Shown: positions 33,897-42,565 of the stretch, piece after piece | Numbering within the stretch: position 1 is the first letter of the stretch | Layout of the letters: each line of letters opens with the position of its first letter | Assembly (NCBI GenBank): GCA_900545605.1 | Contig: UQZL01000014.1 | Span: 1 to 46,363, forward strand | Direction: 5' to 3' | DNA from: an uncultured Collinsella sp. | Lineage (GTDB): Bacteria > Actinomycetota > Coriobacteriia > Coriobacteriales > Coriobacteriaceae | DNA: 46,363 bases | Made by a program: the position numbers and the translations under genes | Notes under the pieces: generated by a model | The model's input: the letters and a program-made list of their open reading frames with translations, nothing else | What the model was told of the DNA's origin: nothing | Databases searched by the model: none

Positions 33897-34418
33897 TTGA
33901 GGTCCCAGTACAAAAACATCGCCCGTGTGGTCAAGCCGCACGGAAGGAAGGGGGAGGTCCTCGCGCAGCCGCTGCGGGGGCTTCCTTCTGTATTGAAGCC
34001 GGGTATGCGCGTCGCCTTGACGCCGCCGGCGCTCAAGCGCGACCGTTTTTGCACGGTCGTATCCGTCACCGATACGGGCGATGGCGATCTGGTCTCGTTT
34101 GAGGGCATTGACGATTTGACGGCCGCCGAGGGCATCACCGGATGCTACGTGCTAGCAAATCGTGACGACTTCGAGCTCGATTCGCTCGACGCCGCCTATA
34201 CCGACCTTATGGGTCGCGAGGTGGTCGATGAGCGCTTTGGTTCGCTCGGTACGATTGTCGAGATCATGTCGACGCCCGCCAACGATGTTTGGGTTGTCGA
34301 GGGTGATCGGTACGGCGAGGTGCTGATTCCCGTGATCGAGCAGGTTGTGCTCGATCTTCCCGACACAGGAACAATTTCCGTCCACGTTATGGACGGCTTG
34401 ATCGATATGGACAAGTAG
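33897..34418 (+). CDS. rimM: 16S rRNA processing protein RimM
   Basis: A 173-residue protein starting at TTG with a weak AGGA site. The N-terminal barrel has IARVVKPHGRKGEVLAQPL and the PRC-barrel has LDAAYTDLMGREV, DVWVVEG and the VLIPVIEQVV signature. It assists 30S head maturation. It lies four bases after khpA. Confidence 0.93.
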   Translation: MRSQYKNIARVVKPHGRKGEVLAQPLRGLPSVLKPGMRVALTPPALKRDRFCTVVSVTDTGDGDLVSFEGIDDLTAAEGITGCYVLANRDDFELDSLDAAYTDLMGREVVDERFGSLGTIVEIMSTPANDVWVVEGDRYGEVLIPVIEQVVLDLPDTGTISVHVMDGLIDMDK

Positions 34419-34428
34419 GGAGGACAGC

Positions 34429-35187
34429 ATGCTGATTGAGACCCTTTCGGTCTTTCCCGAGATGTTTGAGCCCGTCATGTCCACGTCGATTTTGGGCCGC
34501 GCCCGCAAGGCCGGCCTTTTTGATTTTAAGGCTTATAACCTGCGCGACTGGACGCATGACCGCCATCGCACCGTCGATGACGAGCCGTATGGCGGCGGCC
34601 AGGGCATGCTCATGAAGGTTGAGCCCATTGCCGAGGCCATCGAGGCCATCAGTTCCGAGGGTCCCAAGCCCACCGTGGTGTTCTTCACCCCCTGCGGCGA
34701 GCCCTTTACGCAGCATGTGGCCGAGCGCCTGCTCAAAAGCGAGCGCTTGCTGTTTGTGTGCAGCCGTTACGAGGGCGTCGACGAGCGCGCCTATGCGTAT
34801 GCCGATGAGCGTCTGTCGATCGGCGACTACGTGCTCACGGGCGGCGAGCTGCCCGCTATGGTCGTGGCCGATGCCGTCGTACGGCTTATTCCCGGAGCCT
34901 TGGGCGACGAGATGAGCAACGTGGACGAGTCCTTCTCGACCGCCGAGGACGGCGGCCTGCTCGAGTACGCGCAGTACACCCGCCCCGCCGAGTTTAATGG
35001 CGTGGGCGTGCCGCCGGTGCTCGTGAGCGGTGACCATGCCAAGGTTGACGCCTGGCGCCGTATGAATGCCATCGAGCGCACCTGCCGCTGGCGTCCCGAT
35101 CTTATCGAGACGGCGCGACTTACGCCCGAGGAGCGCGCGTACGCGCAGGAGATCCTGGACGCTTCGTATTCGCAGAGCGAGGAGTGA
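34429..35187 (+). CDS. trmD: tRNA (guanine-N1-)-methyltransferase
   Basis: The 252-residue SPOUT methyltransferase forms m1G37 in tRNA. Visible motifs are YGGGQGMLMK, the knot segment CSRYEGVDERA, and the catalytic Asp region near SIGDYVLTGGELPA. Length is normal. It follows rimM behind GGGAGGA. The usual rplS downstream is absent here and lepB follows directly. Confidence 0.96.
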   Translation: MLIETLSVFPEMFEPVMSTSILGRARKAGLFDFKAYNLRDWTHDRHRTVDDEPYGGGQGMLMKVEPIAEAIEAISSEGPKPTVVFFTPCGEPFTQHVAERLLKSERLLFVCSRYEGVDERAYAYADERLSIGDYVLTGGELPAMVVADAVVRLIPGALGDEMSNVDESFSTAEDGGLLEYAQYTRPAEFNGVGVPPVLVSGDHAKVDAWRRMNAIERTCRWRPDLIETARLTPEERAYAQEILDASYSQSEE

Positions 35188-35189
35188 GA

Positions 35190-35753
35190 ATGGTTCCATC
35201 GCAGCATTCTGCCCTGAGGGGCGCCTTTGAGTGGATCGTAATCGTTGCGATCGCACTGGTCGCCACCTTCGTGATTCGCTCGTTTGTGATCGAGCCCTTT
35301 GTGGTGCCCACCGGCTCCATGGAGTCCACGATCGAGATCGGCGATCAGATTCTGGCGCAGAAGGTGACGCTCGAACTCGGACAGCCCGTCAAACAGGGCG
35401 ATATCGTGGTGTTTCACAACCCCGACGGCACCTCTGAGCACGATGTTCTTGTCAAGCGCGTCATCGCCACGGCCGGCCAGACGGTCGACCTGCAGGACGG
35501 CAAGGTCGTCGTCGACGGCCAGGCGCTCGATGAGGACTATACGACCGGCATGAGCTGGCCGCTTTCCGTCCAGGCGCCCGCTGCCCAGGTGGGCTATCCC
35601 TACACCGTCCCTGACGACTGTGTGTGGGTGATGGGCGACAACCGCGAGAACTCTGCTGACTCACGCTACTTTGGCCCGGTCGACCGCTCCGAATTGATCG
35701 CCGTGGCGCTTGTGCGCTACTGGCCGCTCAACCGTATCGGCGCTATCGACTAA
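35190..35753 (+). CDS. lepB: Signal peptidase I
   Basis: The 187-residue type I signal peptidase has one N-terminal membrane helix (about 15-33). The nucleophile is Ser43 in PTGSMEST and the general base is Lys89 in VLVKRVIA; the GDNRENSADSR box is near residue 150. It removes signal peptides at the outer face of the membrane. The ATG at 35190 is five bases after GGAG, which overlaps the trmD stop. Confidence 0.95.
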   Translation: MVPSQHSALRGAFEWIVIVAIALVATFVIRSFVIEPFVVPTGSMESTIEIGDQILAQKVTLELGQPVKQGDIVVFHNPDGTSEHDVLVKRVIATAGQTVDLQDGKVVVDGQALDEDYTTGMSWPLSVQAPAAQVGYPYTVPDDCVWVMGDNRENSADSRYFGPVDRSELIAVALVRYWPLNRIGAID

Positions 35754-35812
35754 AAACCGCTATAGTACAGTACCTAACCGTGTAATCGTTTCGACGAGGG
35801 GATATTAGAGGC

Positions 35813-36724
35813 ATGAACGCTTCATCGCTTTCCTTCCAAGACATCATCCTGCGCCTCCAGCAGTACTGGGGCGAGCAGGGCTGCGTCATTATGCAGCCCT
35901 ATGACTCCGAGGTCGGTGCCGGTACCTTCCATACCGCGACCACGCTGCGCTCGCTCGGTCCCGCCGAGTGGCGCACCTGCTATGCGCAGCCCTGCCGCCG
36001 TCCCGCCGACGGCCGCTATGGCGAGAACCCCAACCGCATGCAGCACTACTATCAGTTCCAGGTGCTCATCAAGCCCTCGCCGGTCAACGCCCAGGAGCTT
36101 TATCTGGGTTCGCTGGCCGCCATTGGCTTGGACCCCAACGACCATGACGTCCGCTTTGTCGAGGACGACTGGGAGAGCCCGACGCTCGGCGCCTGGGGCC
36201 TTGGCTGGGAGGTCTGGCTCAACGGCATGGAGGTCACGCAGTTTACGTACTTCCAGCAGGTGGGCGGCATCGAAGTCGACCCCGTGCCCGTCGAGATCAC
36301 CTATGGCCTGGAGCGTATCGCCATGTACGCCCAGGGCGTCAATTCGGTCTATGACCTGGTGTGGAGCTACCTGCCCGACGGCACGCCCATGACCTACGGC
36401 GACGTGTTCCTGGAGAACGAGCGCGAGTTTAGTGCTTACAATTTTGAGGTCGCCAACGTCGAGATGATGCGTCAGAAGTTTGACGACTACGAGGCCGAGT
36501 GCCACTCCTGCCTGGAGCGCAAGCTGCCGCTGCCAGCATATGACTGCGTCATGAAGTGCAGCCATGCCTTCAACCTGCTCGATGCCCGCGGTGCGCTGTC
36601 CGCAGTCGAGCGTGCCAACTACATCCTGCGCGTCCGCGCCGTCGCCAAGGCGTGCTGCGAGGCTTATATGGCCGAGGTCGCCGGAATCAACGAGAATGCC
36701 GATCAGGAAGGCGAGGTGGCGTAA
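35813..36724 (+). CDS. glyQ: Glycyl-tRNA synthetase alpha subunit
   Basis: The 303-residue alpha subunit of the bacterial heterotetrameric enzyme carries the aminoacylation core. It has SFQDIILRLQQYWGEQGC, QPCRRPADGRYGENPNRMQ and LKIDPNDHD-like GLDPNDHDVRFVEDDW. A TATAGT box lies in the 59-base gap upstream. glyS follows after three bases. Confidence 0.97.
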   Translation: MNASSLSFQDIILRLQQYWGEQGCVIMQPYDSEVGAGTFHTATTLRSLGPAEWRTCYAQPCRRPADGRYGENPNRMQHYYQFQVLIKPSPVNAQELYLGSLAAIGLDPNDHDVRFVEDDWESPTLGAWGLGWEVWLNGMEVTQFTYFQQVGGIEVDPVPVEITYGLERIAMYAQGVNSVYDLVWSYLPDGTPMTYGDVFLENEREFSAYNFEVANVEMMRQKFDDYEAECHSCLERKLPLPAYDCVMKCSHAFNLLDARGALSAVERANYILRVRAVAKACCEAYMAEVAGINENADQEGEVA

Positions 36725-36727
36725 GCC

Positions 36728-38824
36728 ATGGCAGACGCTAAGGATTTCCTGTTTGAGATCGGTACGGAGGAAATGCCCTCTGCACCGCTGAACAATGCCG
36801 TCAAGCAGCTTGGCACTATGATTGCCAAGGGTCTCGACGAGGCCGGTTTGGCCCACGGCGAGGTCCGTGTGATTTCGAGCCCGCGTCGCCTGGCTGCACT
36901 CGTTGCCGACGTCGCTACCGCGACCGATGAGGTTCACGAGGTCAAGCGTGGCCCCGCGGCCAACATCGCTTTCGATGCCGACGGAAACGCCACCAAGGCC
37001 GCCCAGGGCTTCGCCCGCAAGTGCGGTGTGGCTGCCGAGGATCTGGTCCGTCGCGAGGACACCGACGGCCGTGAGTACGTCTTTGCCGAGAAGAACATTC
37101 CTTCCGCCCCGGCTACCCCGATCCTGACGGCCCTGTGCGAGAAGACCATCGCCGGCCTGCAGTGGCCCAACTACCGCAGCCAGCGCTGGGGCCACGAGCA
37201 CGCTACGTTTGTTCGTCCGGTCCGTTGGATCTGCTGCCTTTTGGGCGAGGATGTTGTTCCCGTGTCGTTTGCCGACGTGACGAGTGGCAACACCACGCGT
37301 GGTCATCGCGTACTTGGCCCTGGTGACCATGTGGTTGCCAGCCCCGCCGTCTACGAGCAGGTGCTCGAGGACGCCGGCGTGCTTTCTGCCGAGCGCCGTC
37401 GCGAGGCCATCCTTGCCGGCATCGCCGAGGTCGAGGCTGCGCGCCCCGGCTGCCACGTCGATACGCCCAAGAAGGTCTTTGAGGAGGTCATCAACCTCTG
37501 CGAGTGGCCGACGGTGCTTGTCGGTACCTTCGACGAGGAGTTCCTCAAGGTCCCGCACGAGATCATCTGCGAGTCTATGCTCACCAACCAGCGCTACTTC
37601 CCGATCTATGACGGCGAGGGCAAGCTGACGCGTGAGTTCGTGATCGTCTCCAACAGCAAGCCCGAGAACGCCGAGCGCGTGATCGACGGCAACGAGCGCG
37701 TCGTGCGCGCCCGCCTGGATGACGCCAAGTTCTTCTACGAGGAGGATCTGAAGATCTCCCTCGACGAGTTCCGTGAGCGTCTGGCCAAGGTCGCCTTCCA
37801 GGAGAAGCTCGGCAGCGTGCTCGCCAAGTCCGAGCGTATTGAGCAGCTTGCGCTCGCTATTGCCCGCGAGGCTCACCTGGGCGCCCACCTGGCCGCCGAT
37901 GCCGGCCGCGCCGCTCACCTGTGCAAGGCCGACCTGGTGTCCAACGCTGTCGTCGAGTTCACGAGCCAGCAGGGTGTTATGGGCGGTTACTACGCCATCG
38001 CGATGGGGGAGAACGAAGAGGTCGCTCACGCTATTCGCGATCACTATCGTCCCCGCTTTGCCGGTGACGAGCTGCCCGAGGGCACCGCTGGCTGCATCGT
38101 GGCCTGCGCCGACAAGCTCGATACCATTGCCGGCATCTTTGCCATCGGCGAGCCCCCGACCGGCTCTTCCGACCCGTACGCGCTGCGTCGTGCCGCCATC
38201 GGCATCATCAACATCCTGCGCGACCGTCTGCCGATCGACCCCACGTCGCTCATCGACTTTGCGCTCGAGCTCTATAGCGAGCAGGGCATTGAGTTCGACG
38301 CCGCCGAGGTCGCCCAGCAGGTTCGCGACTTCTTCCACGGCCGTTTGGTGAGCATGGCCCGCGACGAGAAGATCCCGGCCGACACCGTTGCCGCCGTTTC
38401 CGCGGTGCACATCATTGCCCCGTCGGTCTTCTTCGCCCGCTGCGCCGCCCTCGACGAGGCCCGCAAGAACGACGCCGAGACCTTCGACAACCTGGCAACC
38501 GCCTACGCCCGCGCGGCGCATATCTCCAAGCCCGAGCTGGGCGCGGAGTACGACCGCGCCCTGATGGGCGAGGTCGAGCTTGCGCTTGCCGACGCCTCCG
38601 AGGCCGCCCAGACCGCCGTCGATGCCGCCCTTGCTACCGAGGATTACCCGGCCGCATTTGCCGCCCTTGCCGCCCTGCGTGCCCCCATCGACCGTTTCTT
38701 TGACGAGGTTATGGTCATGGACAAGGACGAGCAGCTCCGCGATAATCGCCTTAAGCTGCTCAACCGCTTCGAGGCCGTTTTCTCCGGCATCGCCAACATC
38801 GGTGAGCTTGCCCGCAAAAAGTAA
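36728..38824 (+). CDS. glyS: Glycyl-tRNA synthetase beta subunit
   Basis: The 698-residue beta subunit binds tRNA and contains an HD-like domain and a C-terminal anticodon-binding domain. It starts DFLFEIGTEEMPSAPL and has RGPAANIAFDADGNATKAA and DPYALRRAAIG. It forms an alpha2-beta2 enzyme with GlyQ. The length is normal. Confidence 0.97.
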   Translation: MADAKDFLFEIGTEEMPSAPLNNAVKQLGTMIAKGLDEAGLAHGEVRVISSPRRLAALVADVATATDEVHEVKRGPAANIAFDADGNATKAAQGFARKCGVAAEDLVRREDTDGREYVFAEKNIPSAPATPILTALCEKTIAGLQWPNYRSQRWGHEHATFVRPVRWICCLLGEDVVPVSFADVTSGNTTRGHRVLGPGDHVVASPAVYEQVLEDAGVLSAERRREAILAGIAEVEAARPGCHVDTPKKVFEEVINLCEWPTVLVGTFDEEFLKVPHEIICESMLTNQRYFPIYDGEGKLTREFVIVSNSKPENAERVIDGNERVVRARLDDAKFFYEEDLKISLDEFRERLAKVAFQEKLGSVLAKSERIEQLALAIAREAHLGAHLAADAGRAAHLCKADLVSNAVVEFTSQQGVMGGYYAIAMGENEEVAHAIRDHYRPRFAGDELPEGTAGCIVACADKLDTIAGIFAIGEPPTGSSDPYALRRAAIGIINILRDRLPIDPTSLIDFALELYSEQGIEFDAAEVAQQVRDFFHGRLVSMARDEKIPADTVAAVSAVHIIAPSVFFARCAALDEARKNDAETFDNLATAYARAAHISKPELGAEYDRALMGEVELALADASEAAQTAVDAALATEDYPAAFAALAALRAPIDRFFDEVMVMDKDEQLRDNRLKLLNRFEAVFSGIANIGELARKK

Positions 38825-38858
38825 GCTAGCCTGCGCATAAGCGCAAAAGGAGCCCCGC

Positions 38859-39734
38859 ATGGATTGCCCGGTCGCCGCTCGTCCCACCGTTATCGTTATC
38901 TCCGACTCGCTCGGTGATACCGCTTGTGAGGTGGTGCTTGCGGCGTCCGGGCAATTTGATGAAGGGGCTTTTCGTGTTTTACGTCTGCCTAAGGTGACCT
39001 CGGTGGAGCAGGTCAAGTCGTTTGTGGGCCCGCGAGTCGATGCCGACCATCGTGATATCGCCGTATTCCACACAATTGTCGATCCGGCGCTTCGTGCTCG
39101 CGTGCTCGACTACTTGGGCATGCTGCACATTCGCTCGGTCGACCTGATCGGCCCGACGCTTGCCGTGCTGTCGTCGCTTATCGGCGTGCCGCCAAAAGGA
39201 GTGGCGGGTGTGATCCATAAGACCGATGACCGGTATTTCCACCGCATCGAGGCCATGGAGTACTTTGTCGAGCACGATGACGGACGTGGTTGCGACGATC
39301 TGTCGGGTGCCGATATCGTGCTGCTGGGCGTGTCGCGCACATCCAAGACGCCGCTGTCGATGTATTTGGCCTATCAGGGCTACAAGGTCGCCAACGTTCC
39401 GTTGGCGCACGGTATGGAGCCGCCTAAGTCGATTTACGAGGTAGACCCGATGCGGTTGTTTGGCCTGATTTCGACCGTCGACGTTATTTCTGAGATTCGC
39501 GATAGCCGCTTGGGCGACGACTATGCCCGTGCCGTCGCCGGCTCCTATGCCGAGCCCGAGAGCGTGCGAAGCGAGCTCGAGGAGGCTCGTGCTCTCATGA
39601 AGCGCCTGGGTTGCTTTGTAGTGCGTACCGACGGCAAGGCGATCGAGGAGAGCGCCTCCGAGATCATCGCTCACCTCGATGAGATCCAGGAAGCAAGGGC
39701 CCGCCGAGCCGCCCGCCGCGCCCAGCAGCAGTAA
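38859..39734 (+). CDS. ppsR: Pyruvate, phosphate dikinase regulatory protein (DUF299)
   Basis: The 291-residue protein is a bifunctional ADP-dependent kinase/Pi-dependent phosphorylase that controls PPDK. It shows ISDSLGDTACEVV, the P-loop GVSRTSKTPLS and LRLPKV. The C-terminal extension is Arg/Ala/Gln-rich. Co-transcription with glyQS is seen in Gram-positive bacteria. It is the last gene of the ordinary chromosomal block before the accessory region. Confidence 0.94.
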   Translation: MDCPVAARPTVIVISDSLGDTACEVVLAASGQFDEGAFRVLRLPKVTSVEQVKSFVGPRVDADHRDIAVFHTIVDPALRARVLDYLGMLHIRSVDLIGPTLAVLSSLIGVPPKGVAGVIHKTDDRYFHRIEAMEYFVEHDDGRGCDDLSGADIVLLGVSRTSKTPLSMYLAYQGYKVANVPLAHGMEPPKSIYEVDPMRLFGLISTVDVISEIRDSRLGDDYARAVAGSYAEPESVRSELEEARALMKRLGCFVVRTDGKAIEESASEIIAHLDEIQEARARRAARRAQQQ

Positions 39735-39769
39735 CTACTGAGTAGCTAATTTGGGACGTGTCTCTATAG

Positions 39770-39905
39770 TATTGTCAAATCTCCTGGGACGAGCCCGCCC
39801 TCCTCGAGTCGCTCGGGAGGCTCGGCGTTGCAGAGACGGCGAGGCCGGACGGGGATTACCTCTTCGTGATGGAGGGGAACCCCGGCGCTGGAGGGCGACG
39901 GGGAG
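39770..39905 (+). pseudogene. Remnant of an unrecognised GC-rich coding region
   Basis: From 39770 an open frame reads WDEPALLESLGRLGV and then GDYLFVMEGNPG, with codon use like the host genes. It has no start, and beyond about 39900 the translation degrades into arginine/glycine-rich sequence while other frames look no better. It resembles the tail or middle of a gene broken by a recombination or insertion event. No family is assigned. Confidence 0.35.
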
Positions 39906-40350
39906 GCGCCTCGGGTGCAGCTACACAAGGGGGCCTGTCCACGAGGTCCACGTGCGGGAAGTCAATTAATTTACCGTTCAAAAAGGGGGCAATGTGGGAA
40001 AGGGCCAAGCCGACTATTGAAATGACGATAAAGACGAGGCATCCTGATGTATGTCGGAATATAGATAGGACAAAACGTATCATCTATATCGCTTCTATGA
40101 AACCCGATGCAAGTTCTTCTCAATCTCGAAATAGATTGAAGGCATTGAGAGGAACTTTATACTACAAAAATCGTAGGTCTGCCACCTAGACAGAAGAAGT
40201 GATTTTGTATGCGGAATCTTGCATTTTGAAAACCGGTGCCAACTATGAGGTGTGAGTCGGGCTCGGTAAAGCGCGGGGGAAATGAGATAGGCTGCGCGTC
40301 ATCAGAGAGTGGCGCGCAGCCTATTGACCTGCTTTCGTATGACGGATGCT
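39906..40350. other. AT-rich junction without a convincing gene
   Basis: Base composition changes sharply at about 39960, from GC-rich to clearly AT-rich. The open frame that crosses the junction (to 40189) mixes both compositions and has no ribosome site, so it is not accepted. The only structure seen is the hairpin at 40287-40324. The segment marks the left border of the horizontally acquired island. Confidence 0.5.
40287..40324 (-). terminator. 12-bp perfect hairpin downstream of the methyltransferase operon
   Basis: ATAGGCTGCGCG (40287-40298) pairs exactly with 40313-40324 around a 14-nt loop. It ends 26 bases past the stop of the minus-strand methyltransferase gene. No long T-tract follows, so it may terminate inefficiently or protect the mRNA end. 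Confidence 0.6.
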
Positions 40351-41493
40351 TTAGAGGATCCAGGGGCCAAGTGGGTTGCCATCTGCGGAGCAGTCTTGAA
40401 TCGTTAGGATGGGATTTTGAAAGGGCTGTCTCTCCCTCCACGCCTTCAAGTGATAGGTGCAGACGCGGTCGTAGTGGATTTTTTTGTATGCGCGCGATAT
40501 CTGTTTTACAGCCTCCTCTTTGCTGGAATATTTTCCTGGAGCATGTGCAACAGATGTGCATGCGATACCGTCGATCCAGCCAGATTGGGGTCCGAGGTTA
40601 AAGCTCGAGATTATTGTCAAGACGCCATTGAGGCCAGCTTGCAACAAATCGTTCTGTATTCGTTCAAATGCTGATTGATTGTTGGTTCCAAGGCCAATCA
40701 TTCCAATTGCAGAGAGGTATCCGCTATCAGTGAGTTTATCTCCTGCACCTCGAATAACCTTGCTTGTGATGTTGAGGCCATCTGGGCCGCCATCGCCAAC
40801 GAAGGGGTATGGTACGTCTTCTGGGATTGGGAGCAAAGGAGGATTCACCGTAATGAGTTCATAGCTGCAAGAGCTTTCGATATTGTTTAGTGCGTTGTAG
40901 AGACTTCCGGTTAGAACAGTTAAATCTTCGCTAATACCATTGACCAGTGCGTTTAGTTGGCAGATTTCTGAGGCGATTGGATTGATATCTATCGCCGTGA
41001 CGTGCATTCCAGATTTTGCCAGTATGAGTGCCTGGATGCCTGGTCCAGAGCAGAGGTCTAAGGCATTCTTTCCGGGGGATGGGCTTAGCCGACGAGCGAG
41101 CCCAATTGAATCAGAGCCAAAATATAGTAAAGGCGAGGGTGATGGCGCATCGGCAAAAAGCCAGATGCCATGATATCGGATTAGAGATAAACCGGAAAGG
41201 GAGGCATTGCCATTGTGCTTGCTTAGCAGCCCGAGTGAGGCTATGGTTTCAACAGTGCCTTTCAGCAGACTTCTTTTTGCCACTTCTGAATCGAGATCAA
41301 TCTCTCCACCTAGCATCAGGAAGGAGACGATCTCTTGATGCTCCCTGTCAAGTTGATCCCAGATGCGATGCGCGCATTCAAAAGGATCTATAGATATGTC
41401 AAGTGTGTCTAAAAAATCTGTTACTCCAAGAGTGTCCAATCTACGGAGTGGATTACTCGAGAGCGAATTTAAAGAGGGTAGCACTTCAATCAT
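40351..41493 (-). CDS. Class I methyltransferase with NPPL motif, RiPP-operon tailoring enzyme candidate
   Basis: The ATG at 41493 sits in an ATGATTGA overlap with the radical SAM stop and gives 380 residues; starts at 41508 or TTG 41544 are possible. The SAM-binding motif DLCSGPGIQ is at 146-154, the acidic loop is IDINP near 169, and NPPL is at 217-220. NPPY/NPPL motifs are typical of enzymes methylating planar amide or amino nitrogens, such as HemK/PrmC on glutamine. The 130-residue N-terminal helical domain and the C-terminal extension resemble the layout of actinobacterial PrmC-like proteins. With the Asn-rich precursor two genes upstream, side-chain amide N-methylation is an attractive inference. 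GC content is lower than in the core genes. Confidence 0.8.
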   Translation of the reverse strand: MIEVLPSLNSLSSNPLRRLDTLGVTDFLDTLDISIDPFECAHRIWDQLDREHQEIVSFLMLGGEIDLDSEVAKRSLLKGTVETIASLGLLSKHNGNASLSGLSLIRYHGIWLFADAPSPSPLLYFGSDSIGLARRLSPSPGKNALDLCSGPGIQALILAKSGMHVTAIDINPIASEICQLNALVNGISEDLTVLTGSLYNALNNIESSCSYELITVNPPLLPIPEDVPYPFVGDGGPDGLNITSKVIRGAGDKLTDSGYLSAIGMIGLGTNNQSAFERIQNDLLQAGLNGVLTIISSFNLGPQSGWIDGIACTSVAHAPGKYSSKEEAVKQISRAYKKIHYDRVCTYHLKAWRERQPFQNPILTIQDCSADGNPLGPWIL

Positions 41494-42565
41494 GTATATC
41501 AGACCCATTTCCGATAAAGGTAGTCTCGAATTTAGTCTCGACAATCAAGTCGGCTGCCAGTTTAGGAGCTAGCTTTGCAAGACAGGTCTGTGCCTCTTTC
41601 GAGAGGGCGATGTCTTCGCAAATCTCGCATTGAGAGAGGTAGCTTGAGCGCCCAAATGAAGAAAGGCCTCCGCTCGTGCGCAAGTGCTTCAGCAGCCCTC
41701 CTGGTCCTATGTATTGTATGTAATTAAGTAGGAGCAGCTGCAGTTCATTAATGTCATCCGTCAGATTGATTTTGCCAAGATCGAAAAGCCAAGTTCCCTC
41801 TGCATTTATTCCGCAGCAGGGTGCAAGATGGCAGTTTGGGGAAATAACGAAGTCTCGGCCGCAGTCGGAACAGTGTGACGCTAAGAGACGTGCCTGCGGT
41901 CGCGCATTTTGGTTGAGACTGAGATTTCGTGCGCGCCCAATTCGCGTGATGCCTGAATCCGTGATGAAGCGGGCTGGCGCGCTGGGAGGCTGGGTATTAT
42001 CGTCGAACTGATGCAGGAGTGGAATGTCTTCATTAAGGTACTTGCACAGGTATGCCGGGCTGATTGTACTGTTGTTATCTCTGCAGACCGCAATGCCGAG
42101 AGTTTGAAAGCCCATTGTTTTTGCTGAGTTCCAAAGGTTGCGCACATTCTCGAGGGGTATATATTCCGCATGAAAGTCGTCGCAGCTGATATTGATTTCG
42201 TCAAGGCCACATGACTTCAATTCGTTGAGGAACGTTTCTGCGTCTCTTTCGCTTTTTGCCCACCACGCATTCGTTACAATTCGAGTAAAGAGTCCTAAAG
42301 AATTCGCATATGCGATGGCCTCGAGAAGGTCATCGCCAAGAAGGGTGCATTCTCCGCCCGTAAACACAACAACACCACTTCCGACGCATACTTCGGCGAA
42401 GCTATCGATGAATTGCCGCATTTGGGGAAGAGTAAGCCTGTCACTGTTGTTCGGAGTGCAGCTCATCAGACAATGATCACACACAGCGCCACATTTATAT
42501 GTTGTTATAAATGTCAGCATTCGAGGTCTGCGGAACAGCACGTGCTGCGAGCTTTCGGAAATCAT
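41486..42565 (-). CDS. Radical SAM protein with SPASM-like Cys cluster
   Basis: The 359-residue protein has the radical SAM motif CGAVCDHC (Cys25, Cys29, Cys32) and GGE at 70-72. The C-terminal half has a GITRIGRA segment at 206-213 and a set of cysteines at 232, 235, 245, 250, 251, 313 and 316, with LGKINLTDDI nearby. This is the pattern of SPASM or twitch domains that hold auxiliary Fe-S clusters in peptide-modifying enzymes. Its start overlaps the stop of the upstream gene (ATGA), so it is coupled to the putative precursor. Because that product has no Cys, thioether formation on it is excluded; epimerisation, C-C or C-O chemistry remain. Confidence 0.88.
   Translation of the reverse strand: MISESSQHVLFRRPRMLTFITTYKCGAVCDHCLMSCTPNNSDRLTLPQMRQFIDSFAEVCVGSGVVVFTGGECTLLGDDLLEAIAYANSLGLFTRIVTNAWWAKSERDAETFLNELKSCGLDEINISCDDFHAEYIPLENVRNLWNSAKTMGFQTLGIAVCRDNNSTISPAYLCKYLNEDIPLLHQFDDNTQPPSAPARFITDSGITRIGRARNLSLNQNARPQARLLASHCSDCGRDFVISPNCHLAPCCGINAEGTWLFDLGKINLTDDINELQLLLLNYIQYIGPGGLLKHLRTSGGLSSFGRSSYLSQCEICEDIALSKEAQTCLAKLAPKLAADLIVETKFETTFIGNGSDIHD

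Noticed and set aside
35822..39073. A 1083-codon open frame on the minus strand
   Set aside because: It is antisense to glyQ, glyS and ppsR, which have full family motifs. Long antisense frames are expected in GC-rich genes; the translation has no recognisable domain.
39866..40189. A 107-codon plus-strand frame crossing the composition break
   Set aside because: It joins a GC-rich remnant to AT-rich DNA, has no ribosome site, and looks like a chance fusion.
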